DNA of 64,000 nucleotides, from NCBI RefSeq assembly GCF_003073045.1, contig NC_037602.1, forward strand, positions 3,472,001 to 3,536,000, given 5' to 3'. Shown here one piece after another: positions 1 to 11,120 of the stretch. Position 1 is the stretch's first letter, and each line of letters begins with the position of its first letter. A program made the translations under genes and the position numbers. The notes under the pieces were generated by a model that had not been told where the DNA came from, did no database searches, and worked only from the letters and a program-made list of their open reading frames with translations. This DNA comes from Pomacea canaliculata (taxonomy: Eukaryota; Mollusca; Gastropoda; Architaenioglossa; Ampullariidae).

Positions 1-296
1 AACAAAGTAAATTCGAGTTTCAAGCGTTTATAATTTTAATAAATGTTTAAATGTTCTGGAGAAATTTAGGAACGTGGTTGATTTTAAAAATGTGAAAAAA
101 TACCATGATTGTAAAATGCTCATTTCAATAAATTCTTAAATAATCAAATATTTCATCTTCTTAATAAATTTACGAGCCAAGGATCGATTGTCATTTGATT
201 TTATACTGATCAAAATATTAGTTCGGCCTTTTACCTCGAGTAAATCCTGTCAAAAACTTATATTCTCATATTGATCAATTTGCGACAAAAAGTTTT

Positions 297-405
297 CTTT
301 CTTATATTACTAACTGAGAGGATTGTTATTACACATGTCTTTCTTATATTACTGGGTGAGAGGATTGTTATTACACATGTCTTTCTTATATTACTGGGTG
401 AGAGG
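297..405. repeat. 42-bp tandem repeat, about 2.6 copies
   Basis: The unit beginning ctttcttatattac starts at 297, 339 and 381, giving an exact 42-base period. The first unit differs by a few bases (actaactgag versus actgggtgag) and the third is truncated. Confidence 0.9.
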
Positions 406-472
406 TTTCTTTTAAAAGGTTAGTGCTGTGTGTAGATTCTGAACTTTGGCGTGGAGTTCAGTCACCTTAACA

Positions 473-568
473 CCGACATTTTGTCGTCACCTCATTTTGA
501 CGTCACATCATTTTCTGTCAGTTGTGAAACACTGACATTTTGTCGTCACCTTATTTGACGTCTCATCT
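473..568. repeat. Imperfect direct repeat, spacing about 58 bp
   Basis: The phrase gacattttgtcgtcacc followed by ttgacgtc(a/t)catc-like sequence occurs at about 475-511 and again at about 533-568. The TGACGTCA at 499-506 matches a CRE/ATF palindrome, but it lies in a repeat and no gene start is near. Confidence 0.7.
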
Positions 569-2651
569 TCTTCTTTTAATTTGAGTTTGTCCACAAGGCA
601 GGACATGGCGCTATGTATATTAAAGTTATTATTAAAGACTCATTACAGCATATTCCACACTTTATTGGTGTGAAATATGTACAAAATGTGTGGCAGACGA
701 ATGGCCAGAGAAAAAAAAAAAAAAGGAGAGATTTACGGAAAGGGGAATAAAGGCTAGAGTCCGGAACACACTTCTAACTTATTTACTCACTTTTTTTTTT
801 TGCTCACACGCAGAAGAAATACACACATAACTGCTTTCATTAAGAGTTCCCACACCAAACACTATCACACACTCCTCTCTCTCTCACACAAACACCCACC
901 GACACCCTCCCCCATCGCACATACATTCTAAATCAACTTCCAATGCTTAAACGACACTCAAAATGTTATGCTAGCAAACGTAAACGACACTGAAAGCTTA
1001 TTTCAGGTGCTAAAGCCAACCTGCCACGACAGCCCACCCATAAACATTCTATCGGTAGCCAGTTTGAAGAAACAACAATAGACGGAGCTGGGTGGCTAAT
1101 GGGAGGAGAGGGCTAACCAGGCATGCCGGACTTGAGAGAGCGAACAAGAAATATTTCATTGACATCGTGTGACCTACCCTCGGTCACCTGGCAGGTCGAG
1201 TGGGTGTTGAGTAGCAAGAGGAAAACTCCATTGACAAGATGGGGTGGTTGATGATGGAAGTTCCTTGAGTGATAAATTATGATGAGGGGAGTTAGGATGA
1301 GATGAAGAGGTAACGAAGAATGGGGATATCACTATAGTTGCTACTAGTACTACCAGGCAGGGCATTGTGTTTAGTCCCTCATTTGTCTCAGGGTTCATTC
1401 ATCCACCAAGCCACATAGGGGTGTGTCATTCAATTCGTCAAAATGAAACACTTCCTTTAGTGATGAAGATCGTGAAGATCACCTGGAATCGACTATAAAA
1501 GAAGTTTTTCAACATCGCCTTCGTTACTAGTGGTGCATTTTGATCGTTGACATCATTCTCGGCTCTTGGTACCATATTGTTTCTGACAATATGATAATAA
1601 TATTTCAGATAGACTATATAAAGACAGAACAAAATTAAGACCAGGCAATCTCCAAGTTACAACCATAACATTATCAGCGTGATTTGTGAACAAAATTCAT
1701 ACAAAATTGGGTCTGCGTGGTGACACTGAATAAACGTTAAACATTATGTTAAAAAAGCTTTTCGGATAAAAATTATTAAGCGAATATATACATCATTGAT
1801 CGCTTGCTTGTGGTTTGATGAATGGATGGAGAAAGAGAGAGGCTGGGATGCCGTACAATAATCTGCTAACATCTACGTTTTCAAGTAAAGCAGCTTTTCT
1901 CTCTGTCGCTCGCTCCTTACCTCCTTCCCTCTGTTTCCTGGCGAGCAGGTGGCATCTCGCCTCAGCAGTTTTCGAGGAGCACCCCCTAAAAGATACCCGC
2001 CCACGGCATAAGACACTGCGTGCAGGGTGGTGGCGTTAGACACCCGGGTATCTCCTCCCGTCTTTGCTGTTCTGATCATCGCGAACCTACCCCCTCCCCA
2101 GGTTGCCCGCCGCTTGATCACTGAGCGCTGATGAAGACATACAGAAGCACAAAAGACGACCAGCGAGCTAATAATAAGGTCGTTAGAACACCGGCAACAA
2201 AAGAGTCGGGCGCTCCCTCGCTGTCAACAACCGACCCCCCTTGTTTGTTGGAACTTGTGCTCTGCTGCATGGCCGATGTCTTTGGGGCGATTAAATGGAG
2301 CTTTGCGCGGCGGGCGTACTCCTGGCCATCCAAAGGGTTAAGAGTGATCGTCTTAAGTGATTACTCAGGCCACCCTGGTGACGCGTCCGGTCCGAGCGCA
2401 GACCGGGGAGTTGTTCCGGGTCTCCTACAAGAGACTCGTGGACAGAGGTCATGGCAGCATGAATCACCGCTCGTTCTGGAATCTTTAAGGGGAGCTGGTC
2501 ATTGTGATCGACATGGAGAGTGTACAAAGCAATTACATGTATGTATGTACAGCTTCTCTAGTCATCACTACTACGGACTTCCGTTACTGCATATAGAGAT
2601 CCATCTTTCTTTTGTATTTTGTGTTTGTTAGGAGCAGTAATAAGTCAGGCA

Positions 2652-2652
<1 letters not shown>

Positions 2653-2706
<54 letters not shown>
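2653..2706. repeat. (ATT)n microsatellite
   Basis: An uninterrupted run of about 18 ATT units. Confidence 0.97.
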
Positions 2707-2707
<1 letters not shown>

Positions 2708-3789
2708 GTCCAACCAAACAGCACGAGTTGCACGTCAAATTATTAAGAAAGCCCCGACAGACGAAAATCAAACTTTAGGATGATGGAGTGATTGAATAAG
2801 AAAATTACTGATGAATCAGTGGGTGGGTGGGTGAGAGGGCGAGTGAGTCATTCATTCATTCCTTCATTCATCGCTTTTAATCGGCTTACAAACGTAAGTT
2901 GAGTCGCGCTGTCCAGCGCCGCCCTTAGACTTGTATTTTCTCACTCGGAGGGTTCGGGGCTCCAGCAGCGCCTGCTCCAACAATCACTCCCAAAGCGTCT
3001 TTGATTTCTCCAGTTTCGGTCAACCTCCCCTCGTCCCATCGCTCCCCCTCCCAGTCTAGCTTTTAGAAGATCCGATTTACTGTAACTGGTGCGAAATTGA
3101 CCATATGAGTCCCGGTCTTACGCGCACCCCTGTGTCTCCGGTTTCCGCCGGTCTTATCCGCGGTCTGATATTCTCCTTCACAGACCGACTTCGTGCGACT
3201 GGGCTAAACGTGGCAAGCTGGTCGGAGTCTGCAAATGGCAGAAATCCAATAACTGGGACCAACCACGGACAGTTTCGATTTTCGCTTCTTGTGTAATTGC
3301 CGCTTAGAGCAAACCTGTATTCGCCTATTTAGCGACAACAAGATAGCGGGCTGAGGAGGTTAACGACAATGACTTGGTACCGTAGACACTGCCGGGAAAA
3401 AAAATTTCCTCCGTGCGGGACGCTTAAGACGAACAACTGGACTGGAAATATTCTAGACAGGCAAAGCTTATACTCTATCGCGCCTTACTTTGCTTCAGGG
3501 TTGTCTGCTTTTCTTTCTTTTTTTTTTCTTTCTTTCTTCTTTCTTTCTTTCAGTTCCGCTTTCTTTCTTAAAAACTGACCGTTGGAACATTTTTTGTTCA
3601 TTAATGTTGAGCATAAAGAAACGTAGTAATTTATTATCAGCTGTGAGAATACAAAACAGCTTTTCGAAAAAAAAACTTATTTACGGGTGTACAAGTTAGT
3701 AACCTCAGTTAATCATCGCGTAAAGCAAAATCTACTAACCTCCTACAGCAAATAACCTATCGCGATAGGAAAATCGATGATGTCTATGT

Positions 3790-3790
<1 letters not shown>

Positions 3791-3844
<54 letters not shown>
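3791..3844. repeat. (GAT)n microsatellite next to the hbn acceptor
   Basis: About 18 GAT units are followed by tgattgattattattattactactacacag, which is the 3' end of the intron. The repeat stops about 30 bases before the exon, so the usual pyrimidine tract is replaced by trinucleotide repeat. Confidence 0.95.
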
Positions 3845-3845
<1 letters not shown>

Positions 3846-3874
3846 GATTGATTATTATTATTACTACTACACAG

Positions 3875-4598
3875 GTGTGGTTCCAGAACAGACGAGCGAA
3901 GTGGAGAAAGCGCGAAAAGGCGATGGGCAGGGATAGTCCGACGGCCTACCTGGGTGGGGAATCCCCTCCTGGATTAGGGGACATGTCACCTGTCGCGCGT
4001 CAGACCCTGTCGTTTTCAGCGCCAATGGACACTTTCTGGACCACCAGGTTCCCGCACCTGACAGGTGTGCACCCTCTCATCGCCCTATCCGCGCAGAGCG
4101 CTGTTCAGGTGCAACCCATGCCTCATGCAGACTTCCTCGAGATTTCCATTTGGAGTTATCCCTCCCTACCTTCTCGGGGGAGGAGGTTCCGCTGCCGCCG
4201 CCGCTGCTGCTGCCGCCGCCGCTGCTGCTGCAGCCGTCGCCGCAAATACTGGGGGTAGTACAGGTGGGGTAGGCGTTCCCGGGATGAATTTCTTCATGGC
4301 AGGGCCGCATGGTCTTCACGGGACGCCTCCCTTCCATCCCATCAACCTGGCGATGGCTCAGAGTAATCGTTCTTTGATGGAACAGCGCGAGAATCAAGGC
4401 TGCCGGCCTTTGCTGATGACAGATTCAGCAGGGGAAGGCCTTCAGGCACGGTTGACCTCCAGCATCGAAGCTCTTAGGATGCGGGCCAAGGAGCACAGCA
4501 CCGGCACAGCACCCGGAGGATCCATAGAATCGCCTGCCCGGAAGTATAGCGCCATGTCGCCGGTCTTAGGGGACGCAGAAAGGGAGACAACTAACTGA
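3875..4598 (+). CDS. hbn: Homeobrain-type paired-class homeobox protein, last coding exon (partial, frameshifted)
   Basis: The exon opens after the acceptor ...ctacacag at 3874 and encodes the end of homeodomain helix 3, [20 protein letters not shown]. The intron sits between homeodomain residues 46 and 47, as in many paired-class genes. A motif MDTFWTTRFPHLTG follows, then a frame change near 4130-4145: one extra base, or two missing. Reading continues in the new frame through RFPFGVIPPYLLGGGG, an alanine run (about 4190-4240), and a C-terminal OAR motif SSIEALRMRAKEH, ending at TGA 4596-4598. The KWRKREK extension, the FW..RFP motif and the neighbouring Rx favour homeobrain, a transcription factor of anterior neurectoderm. 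Arx/aristaless is the main alternative. The first half of the homeodomain was not found in 1-3874, so earlier exons lie upstream. A polyadenylation signal AATAAA is at 4967-4972. Confidence 0.72.
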
Positions 4599-4667
4599 GT
4601 GGCAACGATCTCAACGGGCCAGTGACCCTCACTTTAAATAGAAACATGACCTTAACATGTCGGGGGA

Positions 4668-4741
4668 TGGAAGATGGTGTTTTAGGCCGAGCCAGTAACT
4701 AAGGGTAGATCAAAGACAGCTAGCCACACGCACAGAAAGTT
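4668..4741 (-). mobile_element. SINE tail fragment in the hbn 3' UTR
   Basis: On the minus strand the stretch carries gttactggctcggc, gtgtggctagctgtc and the aaacaccat end. These match the 3' part of the SINE copy at 30320-30495 (ttattggctcggcatagaacaccatt). It lies between the hbn stop codon and AATAAA at 4967, so it is probably transcribed as 3' UTR. The tRNA-like head is missing here. Confidence 0.6.
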
Positions 4742-4966
4742 TTAAATGTCGGGGAAGATGGGGCAGATAAACGCCGACTGATTCACGAGGGGCATGAGAG
4801 ATATGAAGCAACCTGCTTATTAGCTTCAGAGGACGAGCAAGCGAAGCCACAGTGTAGTCGCTATATTTATAGACTACAGTGCAAGATGTATATCTTACAT
4901 ATCCCCAAAACAAAAACGCATCGTTCATATTGGTAGAATCGAACATCAGTGACTCACTCCCCAGAA

Positions 4967-4972
4967 AATAAA
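4967..4972 (+). terminator. Polyadenylation signal of hbn
   Basis: AATAAA lies about 370 bases after the stop codon and is the first canonical hexamer downstream. The assignment follows from position only. Confidence 0.5.
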
Positions 4973-7900
4973 GTATGCAGGCTGACTATTCTACTCGAGG
5001 GCGTCAGAGCTCAACAACTTTGAGTGACTTAAGTGAGTGTATTATCCCCCATTGTGGAACTACATCACAACTTCTGTATCACTTGTCTCGATCACTTTGT
5101 CATCGCTTACATACTGTAGATCCGAGTAAACAACCCTATTTTCTTTACACAGTTCCCCCCACTGTGACAAAAAACCTACACAGAGAGATAACATTCATAG
5201 AATGAAAAAAAAGGAGTCGAAACTTCGGACTGTGGGAAAAGACATCTTTGAGATTTTTTTTTTGGGGGGAATGTTGACAAAGTTCTTCATGTTATTGATG
5301 GACAGTATCAAAAAAATGGCCGTTAAATTTTGAAAAAAAATTTTTTTACAAATAAATGACATAACTATATCTGTACTAGTCAGTACTGTCTTAGGACAGT
5401 ATATTTTTTTAATCAGGGCGTTATCGCCTGAGGAAAGTAGGACTTCTGATGAACTCTTTCCTATTTCTTCCACACTATGTATATGCTTCGCTTGTACATA
5501 AATGTCTGTTTTGAATCGTGTCTATGGGAATGTTTGTTTTGTGGCTGTCCAAGTCAGGAAGTGACATCTGTTGCAGCCTTGAACTTTTGTGCTGGCCTTG
5601 ATTGGTCCGAGTCGTGACCTCGCTACTCCTTGATGCCCGCATGGAATGGACATTTTTTTTTATTAAGTGGCAGTAGTTGGACTTGTCTGGACAGTTTCTT
5701 GGAGAAATGATATCCAAAAAGTATTACTATTTATTGCACCAAATTCTTCCATTGACTTTATGGAATCTGCGCCATGATGAATTCTACATTGTAAAATGTA
5801 CAATATGAAACTTTGAAATATTGGAGTTTGTTTTAATAATGACAGAAATGAATCATTTCTTTGAATGATAAAAAACGACTTGTGATATCTCAGATAATCA
5901 CGAATAAATATTTGAATTGAGTTCTTTATATAATATACATGTGTATATATCTATCTAGTTTGTGTGTGTGTGCGAGAGAGAGAGAAAGTCGTTGGTGAGA
6001 ACAAGACTCAAAAGATTCAAAGATAAATTGTATAAATGGCATAAAAAGCGAGAAATATGTCAGTGTAGTAATCGAACTGTTTTTACTGTTTAAGTGTGTA
6101 GACAACGAAAACGAAAACAGAAACATAATTTAATAAATCAACTTATGATTTTAAGACCACTCACAAGAAATCTAGAAACTCAGTAAACATAGAGAGAATG
6201 AACTAAAGACACACCATTAATGGGCCAAGGTGTTTATAGAAAAGCCAGTTAAGGAACACTGCCATTTAGTTTTGTGCAAACCTTTCTATCTCACTCTATT
6301 CATATCTGTCAAGAAATATTGTCCTAAAAGAAAATCAGACGGTTTGCATTTACATGTCTAAAATGCAAGTGGGTGAAATCAAGCGAGAACAATAAAAATA
6401 AAAGAAATAAATAATCGGTAGAAGAATTGACAAACACACAAGAATTTTGTTCGTTTTTACACTGTTACATTGTTAAAATAACTGAGGATTTTTAAAATTC
6501 TGAAGAATTTCATACTACTACTAATAATAACATTTTAAAAAGATGTGATGACATATTTATTCATATTCACGGTATTCGCAAGAAATCGGACAAAATGAAA
6601 TTCTCATTAAAAAGTGTAAGATGAAAATAAGGAATTATGTATAAAATAAATGTAATCCTGCAAAAACCCATTAATGAAAAAGAATAGAATTTTTAAACGG
6701 GGAATAAAGAGCACTTTGAATGAATGACTTACTCTTACATCTTTTTCTATCAAGCTCTAAAATATAATTCAAATAAATGTTTTGGCTCATTCAGAATGTT
6801 CAAATAAATTGCATTTGGGTTTTCCCAGTAGAATAAAGGAATAATCTAAGACAATGTCATTACGTGAAGAAAAATTACATACCAATGAAACCATTCATTT
6901 TCAGTGGCATTTAACTACCGTTCTTTTTATGTAATTCGGCATTCTCTCCACCTAGGATAAAACTTTCTTGATGAAGGTGATCAAGATTACTGGCATTCCA
7001 CAAAGATCTTACACCCCAGGAGGCTGAAAGCTGTCAGCATTATCCCAGAGTCCTCTCACCGGCCGTGGAACTATTTCCAAGCCCTACCCTCTGTCCGCAG
7101 GTGTAAACAATTGCTTGCCAGAAAGAATGCTTTCACTAAGTCCTTATTAAGTGGCGGTGACACTTGAGGAGGGCGGTCAATGAACCTGAGTTTCCTCATC
7201 CGTGGCGCCCAGCACTTCTCCTGGTGTGCCTCAGTCAACCGTCGCTGAGTGGTTGAGTGTCAGTGTAACTGTGTGGGCGGTTGAGGGTGGCTGTATTTTT
7301 GTTGTAGCTTATTAATTATGTGAGCTAAAACTTTCCATCTCTGTTGTAAACGCAAATAAACAATAAAGAAGTTTTGCAGTAATATGTTGTGTTTTTTGAA
7401 GTTGTATTATGTACAAGTGTTTAGATATGTGTGCACATTGGCACAAACCAATCCTCAAATCTTTCCATCATCAAATAAATGATCACCTATTCCTCCTAAC
7501 AACACAGAAAAGGAGAAGAAATACGATAAACAATGAATAAAAACGAAGATATTGGCGAAGATATATATATATAACAATAAAAAAAGTAAGAATAAGGAAA
7601 TGAAACATGAACAGAGAAATATAATCTCTTAAAAGATAAACACAATGGACGGGAAAACGCTTATAAGGAAAAATGCATTAGTGGAGATAAAATTTGACAA
7701 GAAGCATAAGTTAACAAAATTAAATACCTATTTAAACAAAGATAGAAACCAAAAATTAAATAAGAAAAAATGAACAAAAGAAAGAAAATAAGAAAGACAG
7801 AAACAGAAAGAACTAACATTATGAATATGGTGTTAAATAGTGTAATACAAATTTTTAGTATAGGCCCATCCAGGAAAAAAAGAAAGGAAAGAAATGAATA

Positions 7901-10817
7901 CAAAGTGAGCATCCTGAAGAAAGAAACCATTATGACAGACATGGAATGCAGGACACAGCTTGAAAGAATTGAGAGAAAAATGTCGACATAATCGTTATCG
8001 GGGGTAGCATTAATGCTGCGTAAAGAAAAGAAGAAGTCGAATTTTAAAGCCAAATAATACATGTAATTAGTTGCAGTTCTGATCGCAATCAATAATAACT
8101 TTCTCTGTTTCTTCTTCTTCCTTCTTCTTCGAGCCTCTCTGGTGTGTTCCTCTAAAGTCAAGCCTGTTTCTCTATTTCCGGGCAAGTGGCAGCAATGACC
8201 TACGAGGGACAGCTGTGGTTGGACAGATCATTTCACGCTCGGCGACCCCGATAATTTTCCCTTCGATCCTCATCAGGACACAAAGTCTCCATAATTTGCC
8301 TCACTCTTGCCTTGCTACAATTTTCCCTTCGTTTACAATATAATGGCCAGTTAATGAAAAAGCTTGCGAAAAGGGAGGTAATCGCGTTTATGCCAAGAGC
8401 GGGCACCGCACGGGACTTCTTGTATGGCTGCAAATGAAGGGTTCTCTGTGCTGGCGAGAAGAGGGGCGATTCGGGGCCCTGGCATGATCACACTGCCAGC
8501 ACCAATGGCAGAGCAGCCATGATTGAGCTGAGAGAGAGAGGAGGGTGTGTTAAAATGGGGGTAAAGAGGGGAGATAACGGAGAAGAGAAGGGAGGTAAAC
8601 GTTGTGGTTATCGAGTTATGAGCAGACGGGCGTAATCGTACGAGAAGAAACTCCTGGATTTCGTGGCGCGAGGCAATTTAAAGAGCTAGACGAATGGCTG
8701 CGTAATCAAGAAAACTCTCCCATCCCGAGTCTGTCCACAAGGTCCTTTCTCCTACCCAATTTGTCAAATCTGAGGATAAATATTGTGAAATGAGAGAATT
8801 GAATCGGCTCAATGAGCCTAACGAGCCAATGACAGGCTGGCGCAGGCTCTGCCCTCTTCGGAGTGACTTTTCCCATTCCGCCACCGCCATGTCCCCGGTC
8901 CACCCATCATCACGGTTCACGCTTGGCATCTTCGCCGATCTTTCCTTCTGCCCCCTATCTCTTTCTGCTTAGTTCTCGTCTCTTCTTTAAAGACCAGCCA
9001 GAGTGCCAAATTACTGTCCAGTGACTGGTTTTAGTTCATCGAAAGATAATAATTCTCAGTCCCTGAACAAATAGCACTACTACAAATGTGACACGTCAGG
9101 TGCTAAGATATTTTTTTATCGTCTGTTCTTTTTATTTAGGAAATTAGAGATAAATAAGAACCCCAATGGTTGTATTCGGATGTCAAAAGCAGGCTTCTTG
9201 ATACGTGGGAGTTGTGAGTCGGACTTAGGGCCGACTGTTTGAAGCTCTCCTGAGCTTGTATCTGGAAAACATTATCTCTCTCCCTGCGTGTACTTAACAG
9301 TGATGTCTGCCTATTTTTAGTTACGATATGTACTTCCAGTCAGCCAGTGAGTGTACCATCAAACTAGAAGCAAAGTATTATATTCATAAATTTTAAATTA
9401 GATAATATACATATAAAGGCATTATTATATCTTCAACAATAAAAGAAAGAAAAAAAGAAATATTTTATTATATATGTATAAAGCTGAATGAAATAAAGGC
9501 AAATCGAAGATACTATTGTCTACTGTTACCCGCATGGTAAGAACACAAATAACACCAATAACCGCCCTATCTTATATAATTGTTGATTATTGTAGGTTTT
9601 GTGGGAAATGTACGTCCCATTTCTATGTACATTCATATACGTGTATATATTTTTTTATAATATTACTACCAATATATCTTATTTATGGATGCTGTAACTT
9701 TGAACCTTACTTCCGTTCCTTTCCTCCCATCCAAAAAATAGAAAAAAAAAAAAGAAAAATCCTTGCATATTACAACCTTACTGATTGACAGCGTGCAAGA
9801 TTTATACGGTGCAAGAAACAGTCGCATGGGCAGAAACTTTCACATGATTTTTTTTCTAAGTATACTTATTCGCTTAACTCTATTTTTACGATACTTTTAA
9901 TACCTTATGTATGAAATAACAAAGAGCTATAGAATTACAATGATGGTATAGTTCGCAATAGTGTTTGTATTATGTTTTTCGGGCTCTCGAGGCCAATGTC
10001 CATAGGGAGAGATTAGGCCACAGTGGACATTTGACCCGTCTTGTGAGTCTTTTAACAGGGTCATTGACGGAAAGTCGTTGGGAAGTTCTGCTTGCCAGAC
10101 TACGTTCTAAAATCTTATGCAATTGTTGGTCATCTCATATGTCATGACCTTACAACTGTTCACTCCTCCTGAGATGCTAGGCAATAGGAACATTTACCTT
10201 TTACTGTTACTTTCTATTCAGTAATGCATAATGTTAAGTACAACACTGCAGAACATCGTTACATAAAAGATGTAACAGTACATCAGAGCAAACTCGGAGA
10301 ATGCTCCAACATCATGACACCATAAAGAGTGCAACAGAAAGGCAACTTTATCTCTCTTTTTCAAAGAAAATATATTTTTCCAAAAAATTTCGTATACAGA
10401 GCCCTACTTAGTTTAGTTGTTAAAATCCTTCACTCCACTTTACCACTGCTATCATCAAAAGTTAGTCTTCCATAAAAACCAAGAAAAAAACAACTGACCC
10501 CTGAACCCGTCCTAAACCATCCCACTTCAATCAAGTCCAACCCTCCGCGCCAGTCGATGCCCACAAAATGCATTTCACACCTTACTTAGCAGGACCGAGT
10601 TGTCCTCCCCTTTCCCGTTCACTGGCGTCAGAGATGAAGAGGCAGGAGATGAAGCACACTCACACGCAAAGAGACCGCGCCATATATGGCCCGTGGGGCT
10701 TTTCCCTCCCCCTTAACTTAGGAGTAGTCTCCCCCCTGTCTCGCTCGATCGCCTGTCCGTAACTTTAACAGGCTAGCGCTAATCACAGATGTAGTGTGAA
10801 TATAGCAAATTTAATAT

Positions 10818-11120
10818 CGTGACGTTTAAATTGAAAAGACGATGCCGCCTCACTAGGTTCTGGCCCACGGCAGACTGCCGAGGAGCTGTATTAGGTTTGG
10901 AGTGGGCACCAGAGGGGAAACCGGTCCCGCGCCCCGCGCTTCTTGCCTCCAATGCGATTGCTCACATTAGATTACGGCCTAATGTCCCGCTAAATTGCCA
11001 ATATTTGCATTCAAATAGCTCTAATCAGTATCTAAGCGGGCTATTTTCTGTTTAAGAAGCGACGTTATTGGCCCCAAAATAGGCCCTAACAATATTAATA
11101 AGCTTTCGCACAAATATTTG
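10818..11120. promoter_or_regulatory. Candidate conserved noncoding element between hbn and Rx
   Basis: A GC-richer, non-repetitive island in AT-rich surroundings. It includes ATTTGCAT, an octamer/POU site, within aatatttgcattcaaat near 10999-11015, several CTAAT/TAAT cores (cattagatta, gctctaatcag), and no credible coding frame. The function is inferred from composition and motif content; no alignment was possible. Confidence 0.3.

Larger units (their letters stand above)
1..3874. other. Presumed upstream intron/flank of hbn; no exon recognised
   Basis: I see no coding exon in this stretch. Open frames at 1815-2631 are GC-richer but carry no recognisable domain. It holds short tandem repeats at 297-405 and 473-568, an (ATT)n run at 2653-2706 and a (GAT)n run at 3791-3844. 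Because the first exon seen at 3875 begins inside the homeodomain, much of this is probably the preceding hbn intron. Confidence 0.5.

Noticed and set aside
2131..2631. A 166-codon + frame as a gene upstream of hbn.
   Set aside because: No recognisable domain, frames open on both strands, and typical of GC-richer noncoding DNA.
3875..4598. Calling the first homeobox exon Arx/aristaless.
   Set aside because: Possible from the KWRKREK and OAR motifs alone, but the AMGRDSP and FW..RFPHLTG motifs and the adjacent Rx favour homeobrain. Kept as the alternative.
7661..8185. A 174-codon minus-strand frame as a membrane protein gene.
   Set aside because: The residues (F, I, L, S runs) reflect AT-rich low-complexity DNA; no splice context or domain is seen.
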